Source of the DNA: Physcomitrium patens
Taxonomy: Eukaryota; Streptophyta; Bryopsida; Funariales; Funariaceae
DNA length: 64,000 bases
Assembly: GCF_000002425.4 (NCBI RefSeq)
Contig: NC_037254.1
Coordinates: 9,866,408-9,930,407, forward strand
Direction of reading: 5' to 3'
How positions within the stretch are numbered: the first letter of the stretch is position 1; each line of letters opens with the position of its first letter. This document shows, in pieces, positions 25,501 to 37,487 of this stretch. The position numbers and the translations under genes were made by a program. The notes under the pieces were generated by a model. That model did not search any database. It worked only from the letters and a program-made list of their open reading frames with translations, and was not told the DNA's origin.

Positions 25501-27950
25501 GCTGTGCATCGTCCAGTGGTCTGACGTGAAAGTAAGGCCTGCGGATCGCAATTTCAAAGTCTCTTATCTTGGCATCCCACTCTTTCGAAGTCTTGTAAAA
25601 TTCTTCTCGCACCGCAACGTATTTCTCGAGATCCTCTGTTCCTGAAGGTTCTAGTGTTACCTCCGCTGGTTTAGCAGGCTCAGTGACACCATCAGTCTCA
25701 GGTACGGTGGTGATCTCCTGATCACCCGGAGGAGAATCTTTCGGTGCTGCAGCTGCCTTAGATGCCTCGGACTCCTCATCCGTCATCAATTCGGTCAAAG
25801 GATGGCTATACGCGAAGTGCCTAAAACTGTAACAACAAAATGAAGTATCGGCATTGGAGACAGATCTATCAAAAGTTGAAAGAAATAAGATGTGAGAAGG
25901 AAAAAGGATAGAGGAAAACGAGGAAATAAAAAGATAAAAAATAAAAACGCACCCTAGCATTTCCCAGCCATCCGGAATGCACTCCTTGACATTTATCTTG
26001 TAAACAGTGCACAATTCATCGTAATTTGGTAAAATCATCCAAAGAACATACGCAGAGCAGAAGCTACATGACAGTCATAGTGTAACAACCTTGCATGGTA
26101 TCGATCTAGTTGCTGAAGAGGAACTTGCAAGATTCGGGTATAGATTTGTGCGACGCGACTCCATTCAGAGCGCATGTGCTCAAACTCCAAGTATTTATCC
26201 CAGAGAAGGTGCGAAAGATAGTCTGTACCCACAAACGATATTCCTCGCTCGAACAACCTGAAAAAAAGCACAACAGTCTTATAGCCCTTGAAATGAGAAA
26301 TCCACCCCCCTCTACCCTTTCAAACTGACTTACTTTGATTAAGATTAGGCCGTCACAGCAGGAAAATGGCCGAGTTGCCAAGTAAGAACTTTCAGTGAAA
26401 CTTGCTTTTCAGACTTCCAAATAGAAGTACAAATGCTATGCATTTACCTTCCTGCTCAACCACACTACGTCCGGACATGTAGGGGCAATCAGAAGCCCTC
26501 TCTTTGCCCTCACATTGGACTCGTACTCTTCCACAGCAGCGTTTTGGACGTAAGATAAGTGCATACGCACATGGCACGGTGCCCTCAACAAATGTCAAGA
26601 AGTGAGGGATGATACAATGTCACAACACATAGAAGCACATTCATTTGCTTTATGTCTATGTTTTTTGGAACGCAGTAAGAGCATCATTAAAGCGAACCGA
26701 GTGAAAATCACACTGACGTTAACAATCGAGAATATATGTGATTTTCTTCTACACAAAAAGCGTACGGGTTTCAGTTTACGATGTGTCATCCTACGAAGTG
26801 GAAACTGAATGCTCCGCCAACATGAAACCATCTCATTGAAGAGATGGCAAAAGAAGTGCAGGATGAAAAGCTGCAGCAAGACCAGGCACGGGTCAGAAGA
26901 CACAACACACATCATTTCGTTCATTCATTGGAAGTTGTAACAGACAAGACATCCGGAATAAAGGATGGCCTGCGTGAGAGCGTGAATCAAAACACTGTGT
27001 GGCTGATTAGAGCCTTCGAACATACCCACGAATGGCTTCCGGGTCTTCAAATTTCTCCATTGCATACGTGCAGTAGTTCATCCACATGTCCACGGAATAG
27101 GTCACTGCCTTCACAGCTCGCTCGTAGACGTCCACAACTTTCTCCGAAGAGCCCAACTTCAACTCATGATCAGCATATTTCTTCCAATAACCGTAGCAAA
27201 GAGGAAACTCTGCTAAAAATGCATCGTACGTTTTTTCGACTTTAGAGAGAACCTCCTGCAACATCGAGAGCCGGACATATTAGGCGCTCAGCTGACATCA
27301 TAGCCACAAAGAGTGTTGAAACTATCGAAAATCCCCATGCGGTTCTGTCGCCACGTGCTGATTTAAAATAAGCAAACCTTACCTACATGATGGATTTTCT
27401 TTACATCAGCATCGAGTACAGGGAGACGCGTCTTCTCATCAATAAGACACACCATAATGAAAGTACTGAAGTTGTAGTGGGGAGTATATTGCAAGTAAAC
27501 GAATGTTCTAGTTTTTCCTCGTGTAGGTTAAGGAGCATATGTAATGCGCAATATAGGTCAGTGTGAACTTACCAACTTCTCCGCTTCTTGAATCAGCGAA
27601 GTCCATGAATTGAAGTCCGCGGCATCCTCTTTGACAACGTTCCACAAACGCTCTTCCTCAGGAGTAAGTGCTGCAAATGTTGTCCCACTTCGACGTCGGT
27701 ACTCTTCAAAGCCATTTCAACTCGGGAAAATAAAATCGCATTGGACACTATCCAGGTGGAACTAAACTAGCAGACACATTTAAAGGCATCGACAAATCCA
27801 GGGACAAACTATCCAGCTACATCACCCAAGCTAAAGTCTCACAATCACCGCCTGAGTGCTCCGACTAGTGCTTCACCAAAAAAAAAGGAATCAACCATTC
27901 AGACACGCACTATCCACCTAGCCATAGAAACCGAATTCAAAAACCATCAA

Positions 27951-28000
<50 letters not shown>

Positions 28001-28226
28001 ACGCCGAGTCAGTACCTTCGAGATCCACCACAGGCGGCTGCTCCTCCGCGGCCTGCTCCTGCACCTGTCCCTCCATCGCTTCCGAGACATGGCCATTGCC
28101 ATTGCCATTGCCCTCGACCGCAGCAAACGCATCATTCGAACCACCACCCGCAGCGGCGGCTCCGTGCATCAACTCATCCACAGGGGCGGCTGACACGGCG
28201 TCTCCCATCTCCACCTGGTCTCCCAT
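22521..28226 (-). CDS. PRP39: Pre-mRNA-processing factor 39 (PRP39), U1 snRNP-associated HAT-repeat protein
   Basis: PRP39 is a nuclear U1 snRNP-associated factor that helps choose 5' splice sites. CDS exons: 28226-28016, 27703-27573, 27255-27026, 26257-26090, 25826-25445, 25285-25142, 24910-24758, 24572-24456, 24321-24241, 23918-23763, 23515-23177, 23010-22903, 22556-22521; about 751 aa, and all phases close. HAT (half-TPR) repeats span roughly residues 85-570: [108 protein letters not shown]. An acidic, Ala/Pro-rich insert lies at about residues 190-250; the tail is Gln/Pro/Gly/Tyr-rich. The start is the ATG at 28226; the GTG six bases upstream is not a plant start. The last exon (11 codons) is the least certain. 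Confidence 0.93.
27952..27998 (-). repeat. T(47) run (sense strand) in PRP39 intron 1
   Basis: An uninterrupted run of 47 A on the plus strand, read as T in the PRP39 transcript, starting about 17 nt after the intron 1 donor (28015-28014). Confidence 0.95.
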
Positions 28227-28720
28227 TCTCACCTCCCTTCTGCTGTTCTCTCCTTCTCTACTCCCTCACAGACACTCCCGATTGACAGCACGCACGCACG
28301 TCGCTTCCCCTCAAAGCCTGTAGTTAAAAACCGCTCTAGAGCAAAATAAACCGAAAAAACAAATAAAACAAAAGATACACAGGCTCACACTCTCGTCCTC
28401 GTCTGTATGCTCAAACCGCGACGCATCACCACCGCAGCAACGCCGCCACGCTCACAAGTCAGTGAGTCAGTCAACAAAGAGGAAGAGGGTGAAGAGGCGA
28501 GGGTTTTAAAAATACGGGGGGAGGGGGAGATGGTGTGAGGGAGATGGCACGTAAGTAGGAGTGAGGCCGTCGCGGCAACTTTAGGTTTCGCGATAGGGGA
28601 GAAAAAGGCACCACGGAGAATCCAAGGCTTTCGCACCCGGCCCGCTTTTTGAATCTGCCCGGGTCCCGATGTGGGGTTTCCTCTCTCTCACCTGCCCGTT
28701 CGAAAATTTCCCTCGCCTTT
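28227..28720 (-). promoter_or_regulatory. Probable PRP39 5' UTR and promoter
   Basis: GC-rich, CpG-containing stretch directly upstream of the PRP39 ATG, falling abruptly to AT-rich DNA at about 28730. A TATA-like TATTTTTAAAA reads on the minus strand at about 28505-28515. Transcription start not determined. Confidence 0.4.
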
Positions 28721-30511
28721 CGTTTCTTTTGTAAAATGTAGATTCACTTTTTTAGTGACTTTTTCTTCTCTTTTTCTTTTCTTGAACAAATGTAGTTAGT
28801 TTCAGCTTTTTATCTCTTGCTTACAAAGGGATCCTTGATTCATGGGTAAAATGTAATAGAAGGGTAGTCATGCTCAATATTGATTTTCATACCAGAAAAA
28901 TAGATTGTCGATATACAAAATTGAATTTATGTACTGCAACTGTTATTGAGCTTTTATGTTTAATATTTATGCTAATACTAGTATAAATTTTGGATGTTAC
29001 GAACAGAATAAAACGTGTTTTTTTCTATTTGTAAGCCCTAATTTGATTGTTAAATTTTGTTTTCTTGCATGTACGTATGTATGTGTGTATTTTGAATGAT
29101 TAAATTATTTTGTGATTTTAATTGGGATATATTTGTGTTTTTGGTTATATTGTGTGCATTGTCATTCATTATCGTGACTCATTATGGTAGTGAGCGGCAA
29201 GTAATGACAACAATCCTTGCTACCACTGAAATAAGCGATTGTGGCATCAAAGTCACTGGTATAAGTTCACATCAAGAAATAAATAAATGACATAAAAAAG
29301 TCATAAAACAGCATAATGTACTTTAGTAACCTCTAATTTAAATATCCCTAATTACAATGGGGTTTGTGGAGGATTGATAACCATTGGGTGTTAGCTGGTG
29401 ACTACTCCTTCAAGTTTTCTTATGTTTCATTCCTTTGCTAGACTTTGCATTTGTTGTTATTGGTATTTGGTCAAGATTATTTGTGTCAATGGAAGAAAGA
29501 GAAAAGAAGAATGGGTTCCAAGACTTGTCATTTGAAATTGTGTTTTGCAAGATAAAAATGAACCTCATTAAGGCAATCAAAACATGTTTGCACACAGTAA
29601 ACCCAAGTAATTGTCGTTGTTTCAAAGTATGGCCTGTGAGGTCAGACTATTGTATAAAGAAATTCCAAATTTTACCACTTACACTTGGAACATTGTTGTA
29701 TATTAAACTCTTAATACTTTAGACAAGTTCTTGGACCTGCCTGTAAAATTTGATGCAGAGATTGAAGCGTAAAAGAAGTAAGCTGGTAGGGTGCTTGGAT
29801 GCATAATGAAAAACAAAACTACTAAACATACTGAAAAATGAGGGTCTGAAAGGATTGAAACATGTTTAGGTTGTCTGAAGATCACCATGTCCAAATACAG
29901 CACTTCAGATTTGAGGGGCTCTATCCAAATCTCACCTCAATCTCCTGTTATTTTTTGGATTATCCACTAAACTACCAATCTACTACTTCCTTCAAAAAGA
30001 ACTAGGTATCTTGATGTACCCACAAGGAAATTTTGCTCAATTGTGATTTCAGCATGTGCTTGTGATTTGTGTGTGGAGGAGACATTTGTGTAAATTTTGA
30101 GTTGTTTTCCTTTTTATATATATATATATTTTTATCATTAAGATATCATTAATTGTTTTAAAGTGAAATAATATGTCAGAATGCCTTGTTCTAGAAACTG
30201 GTAATTAGAATTGATGATTAGCTTACAGCACAGACCAATTCTGAACATGCAATTACCAGATGAATAATGACTCCCCACAAAATGGGGCAAATTCTAAACA
30301 TGCATGATCATGTCATCAACAATAGAGGGTATTAAGATGGCACTTTTGCAAAACCAAATAATTGGGATTCAACAATTGGTATTTCCAGGATCACTCAAAA
30401 TATCCAATCTAAAATATCACTGTTCAAACTTTTTCCTAAAACTATGACATGGTGTTGGGCAGTGTGGTATGGAGTTAAAAGGAAAGGGAGCTAGGGCAAG
30501 CGACGTGACCC

Positions 30512-30573
30512 ACTTTAGATATTTCAAAATCACCCACCTCAACAGGTGGGTGATTTGGTGAAGTATCAAGTGA
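30512..30573. repeat. Imperfect hairpin, about 27 paired bases
   Basis: aaatcacccacct (30527-30539) pairs perfectly with aggtgggtgattt (30544-30556) around the loop caac. Outward, gatatttca pairs with tgaagtatc (one G-U), and cactt pairs with aagtg, separated by 2-nt bulges. Confidence 0.75.
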
Positions 30574-31152
30574 TGTTTCAAAATATCGTGGGATACTTTG
30601 AGATCTCATGACGAGTAGATATCACACAAAAAGGCCATGTTTGAATCCCCTAATGTTCACCTTGTTTAGGAAACAATCGCCAAAAAAAGTATTCTATCTA
30701 ATTATATATTATTAACATTGATAATTATAAATGATTTTAAGTATATTATATATCAGACATGAAACTTCATGGATCTCTAACATTATGGTTGAGATTTTTC
30801 AAAATTTCAAAATAACAAATATTATTTTACTCATGTATTTTCAAAAGGTATAAAATTTTCATATGAAGTGATGAATTATTTTATATGATGCACTTCATTC
30901 ATTAAGTTTTGTTCACAAATTAAAGTAAAATCTAAACATTGCTGGGCAAAAATGGTATGCCCAAAGACCTCATGACCTTTAAAACTTGAAATGACACGTT
31001 TCAAACTGTCCCATGTGGAAATGAGAATTTACTTTTGATGAAGCCATTCTAAGAAGAAATATGGATTATAGTGAGATTCTAAGGCGTAGTATTCAAATCA
31101 CGCAGAGTATAACAAAAGGTATTGATGACAAGATTCATCCTTTAAAATAAAG

Positions 31153-31157
<5 letters not shown>

Positions 31158-31188
<31 letters not shown>
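31158..31188 (+). repeat. T(31) homopolymer
   Basis: Uninterrupted T run in the intergenic region. Confidence 0.95.
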
Positions 31189-31189
<1 letters not shown>

Positions 31190-32109
31190 TTATTTTCTGT
31201 ATTATTTTACCATAAATAATCAAATGCTAAGACATTTAGTAATATCAGTTTAGAAAGGCAGAGAGGGAAATTATGGCATTTAATTTTTTTAATCCATCTC
31301 AAGGCTTTCTGTGTATTTAAGTCCAGTTTCATGACATGCAACTTTTTATATTCATTTATACCAATGATAATATTTTTATCTATGTTACTTTGTGTATATT
31401 TTTATCTAATGATGACATTCAATAACAAAGTAACATAGTTAATAAAATAAAAGTTTATTTTTATTTTTATTTTTATATCTGAAATACGTTAAGGAGTTTA
31501 TTTATTTCTGAACTAAATATTAAAATATTAGTCTTGCTAATGATCCATTATATACATTTGAATATACGTGTTAAAAAATATGCAGGAAATCAATGGAGGA
31601 CTATACTTTTTCTCGACCTTTTTAGTGGAAAAATGCTGTACTATGATTCATTCTTTAGATGTCATTAAGTGGGACCAGTTCGTGATGCTATGAATTTGAA
31701 CTGAACCAAAGAGCTTCAGCAGTTCAGGAAGAATGCTCAGAAGAATAAGGAATGATCCTCCCAGGTTTGTACAAATCAAACAACAACGTTAAAAAGGTGG
31801 AGGAGATAATAGTATGTGGGCTGTAATCGATGTTGCAGGGTCGACTCAAAATTCTGCATTTCTTCACAGAAAAAACTTTGGGAACTACGTGGTAAGAGTG
31901 GCTCACAGATCCGACTAACAAGACCATCTGGCAGGAACAGTACAAAACCATGCACAGTTGAATTGCTTCTTCAGACAATTTTTTTTAACAAGCATCGAAC
32001 ACTTTGGTGCAACTTAGCATGCTAGTTAATTGTCGAAATAAAATCATTTCCACAGAGCCAAATGACGCTGCACTAATTGACGCTTCGTCCTCAAACTAGA
32101 GAGGTCTCA

Positions 32110-35100
32110 TCAAACAAGTAATTGCGACAGGAGCTCTGACATAAGACGGTCTTGCTCCTCTGCCTCATCAACTAGTTTCACGTCTTGCTGTTCCCATCTC
32201 GATGCATAAGTTGGACTTGCCTTACTGAAGCAATTTTTCGCAGAATCTCTTGTTGGATCAGAGTGTACTCCAAATGGCAGCTCTCCAAAGACTCCGAAAG
32301 GAGAATTAGAAGAAGATTTCCCGTCAAGTGTACTATTGTAAGAAAAAGAATCTGCAGAGGGCATATTTGTTATTCCTTTGTTTGCAGCAAAACTGGTAAA
32401 CGATGACGAGGGATAGCTCCATATTCCATTGATCCATGGGACAGCACTACCGATGGAGCTCAACGGTGTTTCATTGACAGCTATAACATCCGTCATGCGT
32501 GAAATCATCTGCTCATCGAAACCAAATGTGTCCTTCAAGACCGCCGTTGCAACACTGGTAACCGTCGAAGCTGTCGATTCATAGCTGTTCTGTGGATGAC
32601 TGCATAGTCCCCCAGATACCGCCTCATGATATTCGGTATTTGATATGGAAATTGTACGTTGCAATTGTGACTGATCCCGACACTCCCCAAATTGCGATCC
32701 AATTATTGGTCTAGTGTTCCCTGACGAATGTAAATCATCTAGGCCTAAGTATGAATGGTACCTTGCTAGATCAGAAATAAATCCACCGGCAAATGGACCA
32801 AAACTGCTCTGAGAATGAGAACCAGTGACAGACCAAGATAAAGGGGAAAAGTTCTGGCCGTCTGCAGTCCCGTTCAGCATTCCGGCCCCTTCACCAATAA
32901 CCAGGTCACTAGAATTTTGGGAGGGTGGTTGACTAAACGAGTGGTGAGAGGACACAATATTATGCAAGAACCCCTGAAAAAGACACAGATTGATCAGGTT
33001 CTTCTCTTGCTATACTTACAGCACTTTGGAACAAGGCTCAAGTTCTTTGTGCACCTCCGCAACTGTAATGGTGAACACAATATCTGTTCGTCACAATAAC
33101 GAAAAGCAGCCGAAGATCACATAAGCAAATAACTTGAGCACTCTGGAAAAGAAAGTACTGTCAACAAACACTAAATCAACTCAATTACCTGGCTTGATTC
33201 TTGTGAAAAGTTGCAATATGAACTTAATGTTCTTAACACTTTCAGAGCTGCATCGATATCACCATCAGTGCTTATAACTGCCAACTCCACTTGCTCCTGC
33301 GCCAGCATATTCTCCATACTACGTGAAACATGTTGCATGATAATACTATCCTATCCACTCAGCATATACGTGGCAAATTCACCGCATCTCACCAGAGCAG
33401 TCAACTAAATACCATATTTTTCTCAGATTCGGTAAGCAAAGATGGCAAATGATCCACTAGTAAATATGACGAACTTACGAACCTGCGAAAAACCTTCAGA
33501 AACCACAACCTCTTTCAACACGTTCATCTCTGAAGTTATGTCCTGAAAACAATAAGTCAACAGTAATATGAACATTAAAACATACATCTCATTGTTGCTA
33601 AGAATCAAGATGTCAGCATCTAAACTGTTACCGTCACATCCTCAATTCAAAACGTATTTTTATATCGAGCATCTTATTTCTTCCATTAAAAGAAGACTAG
33701 AATAGGGGATATGAACATGGACCACACTAGCCAACCAAGTTAGGGAGCTATGGTGCCCACCATCTTCTGTTCATGGTGTACATGCACATTTTTTTGCATG
33801 GAGGGTTCATTCCGCAGAAGCCAATCTAAACATTGCTCCACGTCACTACCACACATTCGTAATGCCAAATTCGACTGCCAATCAAAAAACCCATACCTGC
33901 AAATGATACCCAATAGGTCTTAAGAATATGTTCTCAACATTCTGATACAAAGAACCAAAATCAACTAAGCCTATTGTTGAAGAAACTGGAATCCAATCAT
34001 ACAATCATCAACGAAGCAATGAAGATGATTGTACCATCACAACAAGAGGCTATATGACTAGTGCTCTATCAACAATTCTACCAAATCAGAAAAAAGAAAT
34101 CACACTACAACTTGTTACTCTATACAATCAAGACAAAACTCTTCTCAAAATGCTGCATGATTGTTAGTTACAATCATGTAACATTCAAAGCAAACTAGAA
34201 TTAACACAAAACAGCATTCAGACTTCTGATAGTGCTCGTGCTATAAGATAGCTGAGCAAAATTGGTGGATACGTTGACACGATGCCGAAATAACTCACTC
34301 TTGTAATTGTTTGGCAAGAGATTGAAACTTGTGTTGACGTAGAACACTTGTGATACTTTCACTCCATGGCTTAAAGTTAGTATCAGAATCATATTGCTTA
34401 GATTTATATTCAGTCTGTATCATAGTGCTAGCAGCTGAGGTAGCTGCCTGTACCGCAGCGGCCTCCTCTGCTTCTCGTTTTTCTCGTGCTCTTGCTGCAC
34501 GTTGCAAGTGCTTCTTCTCATTTTTAGAGCGTGCTCTACGACAAATTATGTTAGTTAGACCTTCTCAAACCATCTTCAGAGCAACTCCTAACTGTTGTAA
34601 TCATGCATCGTATTGAAGAATTATAAAATACAAAATAAGGGAGAAATTTGCAACATACTTTAGTCGACGAACTTCCAAATCATCTTCCTCTCCTACTGCA
34701 TTTCCTACACGTTCAGCACCTGTAGGTTGTCTAACAACTTGAGGTCGAACAATTGAAGTGGACGAGGTCGGTACGTTCGGGTCCGGTGATGGATTGAGAG
34801 TTGCTGATTGCGGGGGTGTCTTTGAGATATTCACCTGCACAGGACACATCAAAGAGTCAATACCAGACATAGCATACAGATGTGGCGTGTCAAACAAAGG
34901 CATTAAATAAAATAGTAGTCGATCCTAAAATGCCTGATCACTAAACTACTGTCGATATCATGTGTAATTCCACATGCCTGAAAATTTCAGCACGATTGAA
35001 TATAAAGTAAGGTTGGTTAGTCTACGTAGAAACACACGTAAAACGATTATTACGTCATGCTGACTGCTGGAAGGTTAGCTAAAGATGTTGACATGTTTCG

Positions 35101-37247
35101 ATGTTGATAGATAAAAAAACGTAACCGAAAAATACCTTGAGCCCATTAAGAAGTTCATTGCATCGCCCACGCGTCCAGGGATTATCAACAAGGGTTGCCT
35201 CCACTCCACATCGACCAACTGGAAGCACTTTTCTGGAGTCCTTTGAAAACATTAATTGCCGAGAACCATCATCACTACTTTCTAGATTCTGAGCTGAACG
35301 ACTGTCAAAATTTGTGGCACTGTAATCCGATCGTCCACTCGCGTAAGTATCATTGTTCTTTACATTTGATCCCCTTTTATTAGCAACTATCGCTGCTACA
35401 GTTGATTCTCTTGAAAAAACTTTAACTCTACTTGACGTGGTGATAGTGCTGCTGATCGCACTTACACTTTCACTAGAAATGCTTTTATTCCTAGTTATCA
35501 AAGGAGATGTAGATGATCGATTCAGAACTAAAAGCTTACGTGTGGTATCGACTTTATCCTTCTCTACTTTGACAGACTTCGATGCGCTCAAATGCAGGAG
35601 GTCATCCTCTTTTTCTTTCTTGACAGGTATAGTTGGTGCCAGTGATGGAAGAGATATTTCAAACAATTTGGCTTTCCTCCGCTTCTTACTGTTATACATT
35701 AAAAAGCATAAACCACTTAGGATTGAAAATACTAGCAAGGAAGTGGCAGACCCAAAAAACAATATTCAGGAAGTAGTCCAGACTAATGCTACAACCCAGA
35801 TAGACCCCATTTTAGAGACTTGAATTATGGATCCTAACGATAGTTGAAAGGTCATCAACACTGCCTCGCAAAAAAAGTTGCAAGCAAGCCATCAGATATG
35901 GATTAGGAGTGCACTTAATTTCGAACCCTCACTATGTAAATATTATCGACACAAGTTGACCAAAGACCACCTGGTAGTTAAATCGTGTATACGAAGTACT
36001 AATCCTATTGCAGGGCTACTGATTACAATGTTCAGGGAAACACAACATTTGCGATGGATTATTAAGCTATTTTTTCATTCGAAACCATCCAGACATTGCA
36101 ACACTCAGAAGTACTACCTCGAGAAAGACGCTTCATCTAATAATTGCAAATTTCGCACTTGCTCTTGTGAGAAAACAAAAGACACCAATTGAAAGAGAAC
36201 TTCTACGCAGCATATTGTGAGATGTTTTGGATGAGAAATACTGCATACCTACTATCATTGCGAGCAAGAATTGGATGTGATTTGATCACCTGTGTGATGC
36301 AATACATATCGACTGAGTAAAAAATCATGTTTGATCATCCACACCAATAAATATCAAGCTTATTTATATTTGGAACTACTTAGCTCTAACAAGATAGTCA
36401 TTGTGTTCTTCACTTAAAAAGAGTGACCTGAAGTCTTCTTATCTTTTCAATCACTGGAGAAAAGCAAGTAGCTTACTCGACCAGGACAAGGTTTGTCACT
36501 TTTGGAGCCTTTCCCACACCCTCTTGGGCATTGAAATCCAGTTTTGCGTTTCCTTCAAGCCAAACACAACAACATTCAAGTAACTGCAGAGTAAGGGCAT
36601 CTCAAACTGGATAGCGACCCAAGTCATCAAGTGAATCTAGACCAGTCTGCAAGCTAGCAGACGCACATGAAATAGCATGTTTCCACCTTAAACTACATCC
36701 CGCGATAATTGGGGCCACGCAATAAGATCAAGGATAATTGCAGGCAGTGAGTCATATAACCCTGACACAAAAGCATCGATAGACTTTTCAATCAACAATT
36801 AAAAGAAAACTAGATTTGTTGATTCTAAATCCATATATTTCCTCGTAATTCACAAAATCTCAATTAATTATGTCAATCTTCCCAACTATACCTAAATACA
36901 CAAATGGAGATACATAAAATAACTAAGGAAGCAATGTTGAAAGCAGCTTTTAGAGAACTTGAACTTTTTAGAAAAAAGCCATGCCAGCAGCAAAAACTGA
37001 TGCAAACAGCATATATATTTACGGGATAACTATAAGTTCTATCAAGCTTAAGTTCAACATACTTGTCAAGACGAATGGTTTTAAGATAAGTTTCAATGCA
37101 ATACTGATGATAAATTGTTGGTGATGGGCACCCCTCAAATGTGCAAGCGATAGCATTGAGTTCATCTTGCGTACTGTCGCAAACTTCACCACAATACTCG
37201 CAATAGCCTTCCAACTCATGAAGAGACAGGCACGCCCCAGGAGCCAT
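32110..37247 (-). CDS. RING/PHD-like zinc-finger protein with UBA-like helices
   Basis: CDS exons: 37247-37063, 36552-36477, 36289-36249, 35688-35136, 34834-34659, 34535-34299, 33896-33788, 33542-33483, 33311-33189, 32973-32110; about 807 aa, phases close. Residues 16-84 hold a cross-brace-like Cys/His set: C16-X2-C19, C35-X4-C40, H47-X2-C50, C70-X3-C74, C84. A basic Ser-rich linker (about 95-285) follows. Residues 344-422 include a charged Arg/Glu/Ala helix (RAAREKREAEEAAAVQA-like), probably coiled coil. Residues 423-459 (FFDWQSNLALRMCG, VEQCLDWLLRNEP) and 481-510 (EQVELAVISTDGDIDAALKVL) look like UBA/CUE three-helix units. The C-terminus is a Ser/Asn-rich disordered tail. I infer a ubiquitin-linked role; substrate and exact family are not recognised. 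Confidence 0.8.
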
Positions 37248-37432
37248 GATATTTGCAGGTATTAGCCACGAGATGAAGTATTGAAAGGAAGAGAAAGGCC
37301 AGGGAAGGTGAAATTCTCAAGGTCAGAGAGTTCCTCTGAAGAGCCGAGCACAAAAAGGAAGGATTAGTAACAACATGCTGAAGAAGGACAAAGAGTAGGT
37401 CTAGAGAAAGAATTTATCACAATATCTATCTA

Positions 37433-37487
<55 letters not shown>

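Larger units (their letters stand above)
28721..32000. other. Intergenic region with a hairpin, no gene recognised
   Basis: AT-rich spacer between PRP39 and the convergent end of the next minus-strand gene. Contains T(31) at 31158-31188, a short (TA)n near 30115-30130 and the hairpin at 30512-30573. No coding potential beyond chance open frames. Confidence 0.6.

Noticed and set aside
22683-27245. Plus-strand open frames across PRP39 (for example 22683-23036 and 26844-27245)
   Set aside because: They overlap introns and exons of PRP39 without splice logic or domain content.
27387-27440. Possible extra PRP39 exon ([14 protein letters not shown] reading before GTAAGG)
   Set aside because: No good acceptor, and exons 2 and 3 already join in frame with the expected HAT-repeat continuity; inclusion to this donor would break the frame.
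28227-28232. PRP39 start two codons further upstream
   Set aside because: That codon is GTG; ATG at 28226 is the first normal start.
30600-30665. tRNA-like GTTTGAATCCC near 30640
   Set aside because: No D-arm or acceptor stem pairs with it.
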